Source: Candidatus Bathyarchaeota archaeon (lineage in GTDB: Archaea; Thermoproteota; Bathyarchaeia; TCS64). From it: a stretch of DNA of 64,000 nt. The stretch spans positions 1-64,000 of the forward strand of contig JADHWN010000005.1 of the NCBI GenBank assembly GCA_016783455.1, in the 5' to 3' direction. Shown here piece by piece: positions 8,866-16,384 of the stretch; within the stretch, counting starts at the first letter, position 1, and every line of letters starts with the position of its first letter. The notes under the pieces are model-generated. The model did no database searches and was not told where the DNA came from. It saw only the letters and a program-made list of their open reading frames with translations. Both the position numbers and the translations under genes were made by a program.

Positions 8866-9843
8866 TTGGATGAGAGATACACCGCGGCGATAATTCAGTT
8901 CATGAGGGTCAACCCCGAGGAGATACCCGACGTCGTTAAGCGTAGGGAGGAGAACCTCAAGAAGGCGCTGGCGACCTTCAAGACCCTGGAGACCTGGGAT
9001 CAGATAATCCCCGTCAGGCTCACCGTCCTCCCCGAGAACATCCTGAGGCACGAGTTCGATACCCAGGACCCCAGCCAGACCCAGGCGGACCGGGTGGCGT
9101 CAGCGGTGACCATCCCCGGGTCGGAGACCGATCAGCTGGCGGAGATGGCCAAGAAGTACGGGACGTATATCTCGGCGTCCATCCATGAGAGGGACCCTGA
9201 GCACCCGGACTACTTCTTCAACACGGCGTTCATCATGAATCCCAAGGGGAGGATCATCCTGAAGTTCAGGAAGATCAACCCCTGGATCCCTCTGGAACTC
9301 TCCACGAGCCCCCACGACGTCCTCGACGACTACAAGGCCCCACTGTTCCCCGTGGTGGAGACGGAGCTGGGGAACCTGGCGTGCATGGTCTGCTACGACC
9401 AGTTCTTCCCCGAGGTGGCCCGGCAGCTCGCGTTCAACGGCGCGGAGGTCATCATCAAGCCCACGATATTCCCTCCCTACCCTGAGCAGTTCATGTTCGA
9501 CCCCTACGACTGGTACACCATCGTGAACAAGATGCGGTCCATCGAGAACATGCTGTACGGGGTCAACTGCAACGGCGCCAAGTACGGGCACAGCATGATA
9601 GTGGACTACCTGGGGAGGACGATAGCCCTCGCGGCTAGGGGGAGGCAGATGACCATCGGGGCCACCATCGACATAGGTGAGCTGAGGGAGTACCGGAACA
9701 AGACGAAGCTCCACAACATGCTACAGCAGGTGAGGGCCGAGTGCTACACGTACCTCAACGGTAAGATGTGGCCCGCCAACAAGCCCCTGCTCAGAGAGGA
9801 AGACTACGCTGAATGGGCGCCTAAACCTCCGTTCTATAAATAA
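8866..9843 (+). CDS. nitrilase-superfamily carbon-nitrogen hydrolase
   Basis: This 325-residue protein has the catalytic triad of the carbon-nitrogen hydrolase superfamily in the right order: Glu57 (LPEN), Lys136 (FRKINPW) and Cys176 (MVCYDQFFPE). Members hydrolyse nitriles, amides or carbamoyl groups in the cytoplasm. The extended C-terminal part (residues 270-325) and the long insertion around Lys136 resemble the aliphatic amidase/formamidase-like branch, but the substrate is not determined. The start is a TTG at 8866, giving the sequence MDERYTAAII that begins the first beta strand. The structured repeat element at 9858 follows the stop directly. Confidence 0.88.
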   Translation: MDERYTAAIIQFMRVNPEEIPDVVKRREENLKKALATFKTLETWDQIIPVRLTVLPENILRHEFDTQDPSQTQADRVASAVTIPGSETDQLAEMAKKYGTYISASIHERDPEHPDYFFNTAFIMNPKGRIILKFRKINPWIPLELSTSPHDVLDDYKAPLFPVVETELGNLACMVCYDQFFPEVARQLAFNGAEVIIKPTIFPPYPEQFMFDPYDWYTIVNKMRSIENMLYGVNCNGAKYGHSMIVDYLGRTIALAARGRQMTIGATIDIGELREYRNKTKLHNMLQQVRAECYTYLNGKMWPANKPLLREEDYAEWAPKPPFYK

Positions 9844-9857
9844 ATCACTTTTAATCG

Positions 9858-9945
9858 AATGGAGCCCCGGGCGGGCTTCTAACTTTACTTAGAAAGCCCT
9901 TAGGTCATTCATAGATAGGGATTAAATTTAATCCCCCCCACACAA
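9858..9945. repeat. R2a: tRNA-3'-end-derived structured repeat, copy 1
   Basis: This roughly 88-base element is repeated at 13903-13989. It begins with AATGGAGCCCCGGGCGGG, identical to the plus-strand image of the tRNA-Thr 3' end at 15372-15389, then diverges from the tRNA. It continues into a stem GGGCTT...AAGCCC and a perfect palindrome at 9918-9935 (GGGATTAAATTTAATCCC). The 3' side is a CA repeat. It looks like a remnant attachment site or a small tRNA-derived mobile or structured element. Confidence 0.75.
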
Positions 9946-10007
9946 TGATGCTAACTAGGTGAAGTGAATCAGAAAAGCGCGTGCGCCTTAGATATTATCA
10001 CTCCTTT

Positions 10008-10424
10008 TTAGGAGAGTTTCTTGAAGAAAACATGTAAATTCTCTATATCCTCTCTGCTGACTTTGAACTCATGGCCGTATGGACATAAGCCATGAATAAC
10101 GAATTTCCCACATTTTTCATTATATACCAGTGGATAAAGCCGGCATCCTTCGGGTCTGAAAGAGTATATTTTACAGCCGTTGTCTCCGAGAAAAACGCAT
10201 ACACCATTACGGTTTTTCAAACGACGCTCTCTTTTACGTTTCACGACGAAATCTTTGAACCTGTATCCCTGCCGGGAGATTCTCTCTATATCAATACGCG
10301 AGAGAGGCATACGGGTCTCTATGCAACATTTGACACAGTTGTGAACCGTGCATGGAATGCCACTGCTCAAGAGGTGTTTCTTAGTTTCATTATTATTTTT
10401 TGAATCGAATTCTTTGCATTCCAA
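10008..10424 (-). CDS. YkgJ-family CxxCxxCC putative metal-chelating protein
   Basis: This 138-residue protein has the Cys-rich pattern of the YkgJ/UPF0153 family: an N-terminal CTVHNCVKCC, then CVFLGDNGCKIYSFRPEGCRLYP and a final GLCPYG. Such proteins are thought to bind zinc or an iron-sulfur cluster, but their reaction is not known. The gene is AT-rich compared with the flanking nitrilase and MFS genes and lies inside the tRNA-bounded accessory region, so it may have been acquired horizontally. Confidence 0.8.
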   Translation of the reverse strand: MECKEFDSKNNNETKKHLLSSGIPCTVHNCVKCCIETRMPLSRIDIERISRQGYRFKDFVVKRKRERRLKNRNGVCVFLGDNGCKIYSFRPEGCRLYPLVYNEKCGKFVIHGLCPYGHEFKVSREDIENLHVFFKKLS

Positions 10425-10685
10425 GAGAAATGTCTCCTCAAACGTCTATCCTTTTAATCCCCTATAGAGTATCCGGGATCCTTGGACCGCGCGAAGGATA
10501 AAGCATCTTTTACTTAGTAATTAGAGGCCTCAATAATTTAGCGCGCGCCGTCCGTTCGTACACCCGTCGTCGTGTGTGTGGGGGATAAAATTTAGCCCCT
10601 CCGAGAATTGGGAATCAGGGGAGAAGGGCATTACAGATGTTCTGGCTGAGGTTAATGTCGAATTGAGAAGAGGGATAGGCGTGAA
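10425..10685. other. intergenic region with inverted partial R2 palindrome
   Basis: No gene is supported here. At 10571-10600 a GT repeat followed by an imperfect palindrome (10582-10598, GGGATAAAATTTAGCCC) matches the distal half of the R2 repeats in inverted orientation. This makes it a third, partial and degraded copy of the element. Confidence 0.5.
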
Positions 10686-11333
10686 CTATCCTTCTTCAGA
10701 TAATTCCATTAGTTGTTTTCTAATACCCTTAGAAGAAAATTCAGTGTTGGGGCGGCCAGGTATCCGAATTACATGATAGTCATTTATCGAAAAGGTCGTT
10801 TTCCTAAGAGCCGATTTGAAAATTTTTTGGTGCCAGCTTGTCGGAAGAATGAGAATTTTTTTACTGTATTTTTCATGATACTTCGATATCCATGAGGACA
10901 ATCTATCAACAAAAATATCTCTAGATTCTCGGGCTAGAGGATTGGATAATTTCCCAATATAGAACTTGTATCGGTTATAGTCATAACTGTGAACAGGATA
11001 CTCGTCACTGTAACAATAAGGCACAATAACCATAGGCTCAGAAACAACAAATAAATCGATTTGTTTAAGGATTGGTAGAAGCGCTCTCAAGTATCCCTTT
11101 TTGTGACTAGGTGAATATGGGTAGGGCTTGCTAGCAGAACTAGGAAGAAAAACAGCTGTATCATATCTCGGTTGCCATTTCATTGCCCTTCCTTGGTAAA
11201 AATCAATGACGTCCTTATGATTCCATATTTCGACCCCGTCTTCAAAGCTATTAACCGTCAACTCTGCTGATGGCCTTCTTTTTTCTTTAAGGTCGTTCTC
11301 TATAATTGAAATGATATTATCTACTGAGAGCAT
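10686..11333 (-). CDS. DUF5591-like (archaeosine synthase core-like) protein
   Basis: This 215-residue protein contains the sequence FLPSSASKPYPYSPSHKK followed by SEPMVIVPY and YDYNRYKFYIGKLS. It resembles the DUF5591 domain of archaeosine synthase ArcS, where a PCSxxKPYxxSxSH motif and a PxElxxxYPxxxYD motif are typical. ArcS acts on preQ0-modified tRNA at position 15. Here only this domain is present: no PUA domain and no TGT-like catalytic domain. The Cys of the usual PCS motif is Ser in PSSA. It may be a stand-alone relative with a changed role. It is AT-rich and sits in the accessory region. Confidence 0.65.
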   Translation of the reverse strand: MLSVDNIISIIENDLKEKRRPSAELTVNSFEDGVEIWNHKDVIDFYQGRAMKWQPRYDTAVFLPSSASKPYPYSPSHKKGYLRALLPILKQIDLFVVSEPMVIVPYCYSDEYPVHSYDYNRYKFYIGKLSNPLARESRDIFVDRLSSWISKYHEKYSKKILILPTSWHQKIFKSALRKTTFSINDYHVIRIPGRPNTEFSSKGIRKQLMELSEEG

Positions 11334-11624
11334 TAGTATCTAAGGTAAATATCTAAACCAATTATAAAAATTTGACATTAAGTGATCGCGCGAGTGAAAC
11401 GGATGTCTAATATAGTTTACGTTATTCGCTGTGACGTTCTTAGCTATATTAGCTTAATATCGAAACCTTACTTTACGCCATTCGCGGGGCACTTTGGGTT
11501 TTTTGTGTTCTGGGATATGTTACATGATATATACCTTACACATTTTCCGTTATTGTCGGTCTGGTAGTTAGTTAGCACTCCACATTTTTTACTCAAAATT
11601 TCTTTCCCTCCCTTCATGAATCTG
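11334..11624. other. AT-rich intergenic stretch
   Basis: This roughly 290-base AT-rich stretch separates two minus-strand genes of the accessory region. A 61-codon plus-strand frame exists but has no ribosome-binding site and no recognisable similarity. I see no RNA gene. It should contain the promoter of the gene at 10686-11333. Confidence 0.4.
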
Positions 11625-12086
11625 CTATGATGTTATAAAGTCGCGGGCATGAGGAGTAATTCCGTATTTTCCACAGCCGCGATTTATGATTTTATTTCTC
11701 GTTAAAATCTTTCTAACATTCCTAGATAGTTTACTGATCTCTTTGCTCTCATCTTTTGATCCCATCACCTTCTTGAGTTCATGTTTATGGAAATGAATCA
11801 TGTTCTGAAACATCTTTTCATCAATGGTCATGCCCGTCATTCCATAGAATCGGTTGTCCCGTTTTTGTGCAGACACCTGTTTGTTAGCCTTGATCAGTTC
11901 CTTTTTCTTCTGGTACATCTGCTTAAGTTCTAGGTCTCTTTCGTGCTGCATCTTTCGTATGTCACTACTTATAATCCACTTGTTAACTCCAAGTTGTGAT
12001 GCAATCTCCGAGTAGGATAGATCCTTACCTATCCCTTCAAGGATCGTGAAACGGCGGCTCTCTCGATCTTCATATACATTTAACAA
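11625..12086 (-). CDS. helix-turn-helix DNA-binding protein of unknown role
   Basis: This 153-residue basic protein has an N-terminal helix-turn-helix (about residues 20-48: LSYSEIASQLGVNKWIISSD). A Lys/Gln/Glu-rich helical middle and a C-terminal winged-helix-like part ending ITPHARDFITS follow. The HTH suggests DNA binding, either as a regulator of the island or as a remnant recombination or partition factor. The family is not recognised. Codon use is AT-rich like the two genes beside it, in contrast to the GC-rich genome around the region. Confidence 0.6.
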   Translation of the reverse strand: MLNVYEDRESRRFTILEGIGKDLSYSEIASQLGVNKWIISSDIRKMQHERDLELKQMYQKKKELIKANKQVSAQKRDNRFYGMTGMTIDEKMFQNMIHFHKHELKKVMGSKDESKEISKLSRNVRKILTRNKIINRGCGKYGITPHARDFITS

Positions 12087-12190
12087 TCTCTTTTTTCAAC
12101 TCTCGTTGCCTAGTTAAACCTCGCCTATGCTCGGTTATCCAAGAATCAACATATTACGATGTGATTGGCTGCTTATAAGCAAGCTTATTG
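12087..12190. other. intergenic sequence before R1a
   Basis: This short AT-rich region contains no supported gene. It carries the presumed promoter of the divergent HTH gene and ends at the R1a repeat boundary. Confidence 0.3.
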
Positions 12191-12320
12191 CGCGCGAGAG
12201 AGTTCCAATCTTGTACTGTAGTCATGGGTGTCGATGGGGGTCATCACTGTTTTTCAATTCACAATTGATAGAAAGGGCAATTTTTCTTAAGGTGTGGAGC
12301 CCCGGGCGGGATTTGAATCC
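12191..12320. repeat. R1a: direct repeat containing tRNA-Thr 3' end fragment (att-like)
   Basis: This roughly 130-base segment matches 15271-15399 in the same orientation. Both run from a CGCGCG-rich start through TACTGTAGTCATGG, TTCAATTCA and ATTGATAGAAA to TGGAGCCCCGGGCGGGATTTGAA. The last 26 bases (12295-12320) duplicate the 3' end of the tRNA-Thr gene, including T-arm and acceptor. The remainder duplicates the sequence just downstream of that gene. Such a copy is what remains at the far end of an element integrated at a tRNA gene. Confidence 0.85.
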
Positions 12321-12601
12321 GATTAAAGGCTTTGAATTTAATTCGCATACTGCTTGTGGAGGATACGTTTTCTTCTTAATTGACGTCCTGAATTCGAATA
12401 TCAGATGTTTATGGTGATGGGCGATGAGGACGTGGGGGCCGTCAGGAAATGGATCGGTATCCTGGAGCACTGGCATTAACAGGAAATTTGCTCTGACGAT
12501 GCCGAGATACGGCTCGTGGGATTAGATGGGTACAGCGTGTTCCATGATAAATAATATAAGCTACGTAACAGCCTACTACCGATTTCATGGTGGTGATATG
12601 A
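12321..12601. other. intergenic region upstream of MFS gene
   Basis: This 280-base stretch follows the tRNA fragment. Near its end it carries an AT-rich segment (about 12545-12560, containing ATAATATAAG) and a GGTGAT ribosome-binding site for the MFS gene. No ORF or RNA gene is supported. Confidence 0.4.
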
Positions 12602-13858
12602 TTGGGGCTTAGGGGTAACCTTTCGGAATACTATTCCATGTTCAGGGAGGTCTTCAGCAACAAGAACATAATAGCGATCTCCATCACCACCTCCCTCTGG
12701 AGCCTGATAGGGATGGGCTATCGCCCCTTCTGGGCCCTCTACCTGCAGGATCACCTGGGGGCCTCGGTCGTGAATATCGGCATCTTCTCGATGATCTCAA
12801 CGGCTGAAAGCCTCATATTCCAGCTGCCGGGGGGGTTGTTGGCCGACAGGTATGGGAGGAGGAAACTGATTATCTTCGGCTCGTTCCTGAGGACCCTGGG
12901 GCCGATCATCTACTTTTTGGCTCCAAGCTGGGAGTGGGTGATCCCCGGTGCGATAGCGAGCGGCATGACGAGCCTGTACATGCCGGCCTTCACCGCGATA
13001 GTTGCGGAGTCCCTGCCCAGCAAGAGGAGGGGCTCCGGCTACGGGGTCTACAACACGATCACCCGCATTCCGAACATCGTTTCTCCTCTCATAGGCGGGA
13101 TCTTGATGGATACATACGGGCTCTACAGGGGCGTCAGGATGTTCCTCCTGGTGCAGATCGGCGTCTCCATCTTCACGGTCATCGTCAGGTACTTCACGAT
13201 AGAGGAGACGATGGTCCACAAGCCCGGTAAGAGGCCTCCCATCATTCCCACGGCTGAGACCTTCAGGGAGCTGCCCCGACCCATATTCATAATGATGATA
13301 GTTTCAATCATCGGGAGCTTCTCGGGGAGGCTCGTGATGGACTACACCAACCTCTACGCCCTTGACATCCTCAAGATAACCGCGACCCAGCTCGGTGTCA
13401 TCAGCTCAGTCGCCGGCCTAGTGCAGACGGTCCTGACGCTTCCCAGCGGGATGCTCTCTGACAAGTACGGGCGCAAGAACAACATCATGGTCTCAAGGGT
13501 CATCTCGCCCGTCACCCAGTACTTCATGGCGGCCGTCACGGGATACTACCCGTACATGCTTGTTCGGTCCTTCAACGCAATTGGGCTGGCCTTCGGGGGC
13601 GGCGGCGTTCGGGCAGGGGGATCCGCTTGGAATGCTTTGATCGCCGATATCGTCCCCTCTCGGAAGAGGGCTACCGTTAACGGCGTGATAGGCACCCTCA
13701 CAGCTGTCGTTGCTGCGCCGTCCTCTGTTCTCGGTGGTTGGCTTTGGGAGACGTTCAATCCGCAGTTGCCCTTCCAGCTCTCGGCGGTCATCGGTTTGGT
13801 TGCCGCTGCGGTCTTCTGGTTGGGCGTCCATGAACCGGAGAAGCCGCTTGAAGAATGA
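12602..13858 (+). CDS. MFS transporter
   Basis: This 418-residue major facilitator transporter has about 12 membrane helices and two loop motifs (GLLADRYGRRKL and GMLSDKYGRKNN). It is clearly related to the broken MFS gene at 34585-35852: both have an N-terminal NKN/NRN..AIS segment, a QLPGG sequence before the first loop motif and GFGGGGVRAGGSAWNAL/GGPAWQAL near the end. The frame opens at a TTG (12602), four bases after GGTGAT, which fits the start codon use in this window. It is GC-rich like the core genome but lies between tRNA-derived repeats. Confidence 0.9.
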   Translation: MGLRGNLSEYYSMFREVFSNKNIIAISITTSLWSLIGMGYRPFWALYLQDHLGASVVNIGIFSMISTAESLIFQLPGGLLADRYGRRKLIIFGSFLRTLGPIIYFLAPSWEWVIPGAIASGMTSLYMPAFTAIVAESLPSKRRGSGYGVYNTITRIPNIVSPLIGGILMDTYGLYRGVRMFLLVQIGVSIFTVIVRYFTIEETMVHKPGKRPPIIPTAETFRELPRPIFIMMIVSIIGSFSGRLVMDYTNLYALDILKITATQLGVISSVAGLVQTVLTLPSGMLSDKYGRKNNIMVSRVISPVTQYFMAAVTGYYPYMLVRSFNAIGLAFGGGGVRAGGSAWNALIADIVPSRKRATVNGVIGTLTAVVAAPSSVLGGWLWETFNPQLPFQLSAVIGLVAAAVFWLGVHEPEKPLEE

Positions 13859-13899
13859 CCTATGGGATATCCATGTGTGTAAGGTGCCTCTCTTCCTCG

Positions 13900-13989
13900 T
13901 AGAATGGAGCCCCGAGCGGGCTTCAAACCTTACGTGAAAAGCCCTTAGGTCGTGCATAAATAGGGATAAAATTTATCCCCTACACACAA
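13900..13989. repeat. R2b: tRNA-3'-end-derived structured repeat, copy 2
   Basis: This is the second copy of the element at 9858-9945, in the same orientation and about as far after a stop codon (the MFS gene ends at 13858). It has GAATGGAGCCCCGAGCGGG, the GGGCTT...AAGCCC stem, CCCTTAGGTC and a perfect palindrome at 13963-13979 (GGGATAAAATTTATCCC). The palindrome is one base shorter than in R2a but still symmetrical. A CACACA tract follows. Confidence 0.75.
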
Positions 13990-14144
13990 AAATACACACA
14001 CGTAAACCATTTTTATCAGTCTGTGCCAAAAAAGAGTTAGAATATAATGAAATATAATACTCCATACGCGTACAGAGCTCGAGCGCTTGCTCAAAAGTGT
14101 ATTATTATCTACATATGCCCAGATCATATATAGCGGTAGAAAAG

Positions 14145-15263
14145 TTGAAGATCACTGACATCAAGACCATAGCCCTCAAGATACCTTTGAAAGAGGGATC
14201 GCCTGTCTCCGCTTACCCTAACAGGAGAAGAGTGCACTTAATCGTTGAGGTCTCCACAGATGAGGGTATAACAGGATATGGGGAGTCTATCCCATTTACC
14301 TATGGCTCTGTAGGTGGTTACATCGAGCAGCAGTTGAAGCCCCTGCTAGTGGGGGAGAACCCGATGCACGTGGAAAGACTCTGGGACAAGGCCTACAGGG
14401 TGAGCTTTGGCCACGGCATCAGAGGCATCTCGTTGAATGCATTGAGTGCCGTTGAGGTCGCCCTCTGGGATATAATCGGAAAGGCCAGGAAGCTACCCGT
14501 CTACGAGATGATTGGCGGTCTCTGCCGAGACAAGATCAAGGCCTACGCGAGTCTAATGGAGTACCGTAAACCCGAGGAAGTGGGAAAGATTTCAGTCCAA
14601 TGGGTGGAGAAGGGATACAAAGCGGTAAAGATCCATCAGGGAAGGAGCGACGCGGTAGAGTCTACAAAAGCAGTAAGAGACGCCGTCGGCGATGACGTGG
14701 AGATCATGCTCGATGTGAATGGTGCATGGACGCCCATCGAGGCAATTAAACACGCCAAGACCCTTGAAAGATACGATCTTACTTGGCTGGAGGAGCCCAT
14801 CTGGCCCGTGGATGATTATGCTAGCTTGGCGAGGCTTCGGGAGAAAACCAGTATACCCATTGCTGGCGGTGAGAACGAGCATACTCACCATGGATTTAGG
14901 AATTTGATTACCCAGAACGCGGTAGACATCGTCCAGCCAGATGTTATTATGACGGGGGGTATCTCCGTTTGTAGGAAGATATTCGCCCTCGCAGAGGCTT
15001 GGAACCTTGGCATAGCCACACACAGCTTCTTTTTCGGGCCCGGGGTTCCAGCATCGGTACATCTGAGCCTGAGCAACATGAAGAGTGAGTGGGTGGAGAT
15101 TAACGCAGTTCCGTTGGAGGCTTTCTTTATCACACCTGCATATAGACCCATCAATGGGTATGTCACGGCTCCTAACAAACCAGGGCTAGGCTTCGAGATA
15201 GATTGGGATATCGTAGAGAGATACGCCGTTAAGGAGTCTCCGACGGGCTCCCTCTATTATTAA
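14145..15263 (+). CDS. enolase-superfamily (mandelate racemase/muconate lactonizing-like) enzyme
   Basis: This protein of about 372 residues has the N-terminal capping domain and barrel of the mandelate racemase branch. Metal ligands are visible as Asp in MLDVNG, Glu in WLEEP and Glu in AGGEN. The first catalytic site reads VKIHQG, so the usual KxK is KxH, and a late His lies in IATHSFFFGPG. Together these fit an acid-sugar dehydratase or related enzyme; the substrate is unknown. The frame extends to a GTG at 14097 and an ATG at 14115. Family members begin right at the KITDI strand, which favours the TTG at 14145. It lies between R2b and R1b, directly before the tRNA. Confidence 0.8.
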   Translation: MKITDIKTIALKIPLKEGSPVSAYPNRRRVHLIVEVSTDEGITGYGESIPFTYGSVGGYIEQQLKPLLVGENPMHVERLWDKAYRVSFGHGIRGISLNALSAVEVALWDIIGKARKLPVYEMIGGLCRDKIKAYASLMEYRKPEEVGKISVQWVEKGYKAVKIHQGRSDAVESTKAVRDAVGDDVEIMLDVNGAWTPIEAIKHAKTLERYDLTWLEEPIWPVDDYASLARLREKTSIPIAGGENEHTHHGFRNLITQNAVDIVQPDVIMTGGISVCRKIFALAEAWNLGIATHSFFFGPGVPASVHLSLSNMKSEWVEINAVPLEAFFITPAYRPINGYVTAPNKPGLGFEIDWDIVERYAVKESPTGSLYY

Positions 15264-15270
15264 ACTAAAC

Positions 15271-15399
15271 GCGCGCGCGAGTTACAATCTCGTACTGTAG
15301 TCATGGATGTCGATGGGCTTCATCAATGATCTTCAATTCACCATTGATAGAAAAGGCTATTATACACATGGAATGGAGCCCCGGGCGGGATTTGAACCC
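15271..15399. repeat. R1b: direct repeat ending in the intact tRNA-Thr 3' end
   Basis: This is the right-hand partner of R1a (12191-12320). Its final 26 bases are the genuine 3' end of the tRNA-Thr gene. The 3.1-kb unit between the copies contains the MFS gene, R2b and the enolase-superfamily gene. Confidence 0.85.
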
Positions 15400-15471
15400 G
15401 CGATCTCCTCCTCTTTGGCCCCCCAAGGGAGATACCAAGGAGACGCTTTAGCCAGTCTAAGCCACCAGGGC
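15374..15471 (-). tRNA. trnT: tRNA-Thr(GGT) with 20-base intron, CCA encoded
   Basis: Read on the minus strand, the acceptor GCCCTGG pairs with CCGGGGC, followed by discriminator T and an encoded CCA. The D-arm is GCTT/AAGC, the anticodon stem TCTCC/GGAGG, the variable loop AGATC and the T-arm GCGGG/CCCGC with loop TTCAAAT. The mature anticodon loop is TTGGTAA with anticodon GGT (plus-strand 15434-15436). A 20-base intron (plus-strand 15413-15432) lies at position 37/38. The junction forms a textbook bulge-helix-bulge: a 4-bp helix TTGG/CCAA between bulges TAT and AGA, each cut after its second base. Discriminator U and G1-C72/C2-G71 agree with archaeal threonine identity. Confidence 0.95.
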
Positions 15472-15498
15472 AAGCAACACTACAACCCCCCGACCTAG

Positions 15499-15511
15499 AT
15501 TAAAATTTTAC
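15499..15511 (-). promoter_or_regulatory. TATA-like box for tRNA-Thr
   Basis: On the minus strand an AT-rich box (plus-strand TAAAATTTTA) lies about 30 bases before the tRNA 5' end, as expected for an archaeal tRNA promoter. Confidence 0.5.
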
Positions 15512-15770
15512 CATGAGCCCACACAGCGGACAACAAGACAAACCAAAGGAAAGGAAAAGATGCAACCCTCGAAGATGCCATAGAAAAAAACCCATAAAAG
15601 AAAACGTATATTTTCGACTCATTTACGAGGAAAAGCCCTTTTTAGAGTTCGAATATTGACGGGACCTACACCACCCACCAACATATGCGCCTTTACCCGA
15701 AAGTAATGTCCGATAATATGGAATATGCTTATATACCTCGAAATTACATCCTTCATTAGACTGATTCAAG
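15512..15770. other. intergenic region; promoter of small protein at its end
   Basis: No gene is supported between the tRNA and the small ORF. A TATA-like element GCTTATATAC at 15727-15736 lies about 35 bases upstream of the ATG at 15771, implying a short leader for that gene. Confidence 0.5.
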
Positions 15771-16016
15771 ATGTCGAGGACAGGCAGAAGACGAGCGGAC
15801 ATCGAGGACCTGATACGGGTGACCACCAAGGCGGCCTCCCGTAAAGGCAAGCAGATCAGGACCGTGGACCCTCTCGTCATCTGCGCCAACAGGATGTACC
15901 CCTACCTCCCCGAGGCCACCATCTGGGAGTACGCCCGCACAGCCCTCAAGATAATCACCAACGGCACACCTAACCCCCCAGCAGCCCAGACCACCCTCCT
16001 CACCCACCTAGCCTAA
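15771..16016 (+). CDS. small hypothetical basic protein
   Basis: This 81-residue protein begins MSRTGRRRADIEDLIRV. It has a basic N-terminus, a central helix-forming region (about residues 12-62) and a flexible Pro/Thr-rich tail. I recognise no family. A well-placed TATA box upstream of the ATG and codon-like third-base composition favour a real gene. It lies alone between the tRNA and endonuclease IV. Confidence 0.5.
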   Translation: MSRTGRRRADIEDLIRVTTKAASRKGKQIRTVDPLVICANRMYPYLPEATIWEYARTALKIITNGTPNPPAAQTTLLTHLA

Positions 16017-16384
16017 ACCTCCACCCAGGAAAAAGCGGAGAAGCCACCCATCCCACAACCAGAACCCGCCGAACACCGCAAGCAACACGAACCCAACCCC
16101 ACCCAGCACATCCCACCGACAACCCCCGTACCCCCACAAGGGGGGGAGGGGGGGTCATACCATCCAACCCCGGAAAACACCCCGACCGACGCCTGCAACC
16201 GCGGAAACGCTCCGACCCCCTCCGGTTCATACCAAAAGGAGCACCCATTCACACCAAAAACACCCCTCAACGAAACAGTGAACCCCACACCCCCGACCCC
16301 AACCACCTCACACCGAAAAGACAACACCCAGGACGCTTATCCCCTGCCAGCCACACGCGAAAAACGCTTATCATACCCTACCAT
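16017..16384. other. C-rich, G-poor non-coding stretch with G-run
   Basis: This 368-base region is strongly skewed: its plus strand is rich in C and A with little T and G, apart from one block at about 16132-16155. There CCCCC is followed by two runs of seven G separated by A (16141-16155). The block can fold as a C/G hairpin or contribute to a G-quadruplex. Frames on the minus strand run through it but are low-complexity Gly/Val/Cys and look like shadows. It follows the stop of endonuclease IV and may be its 3' region. Confidence 0.45.

Noticed and set aside
12295-12320. Second tRNA gene
   Set aside because: Only the acceptor and part of the T-arm are present; no anticodon or D-arm follows.
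9858-15399. CRISPR array
   Set aside because: The repeats are few, long, kilobases apart and related to a tRNA gene; there are no regularly spaced short repeats or cas genes anywhere in the window.
16013-16327. 104-codon minus-strand frame as a gene
   Set aside because: It is low-complexity Gly/Val/Cys from a skewed region, overlaps the small gene at 15771 and has no ribosome-binding site.
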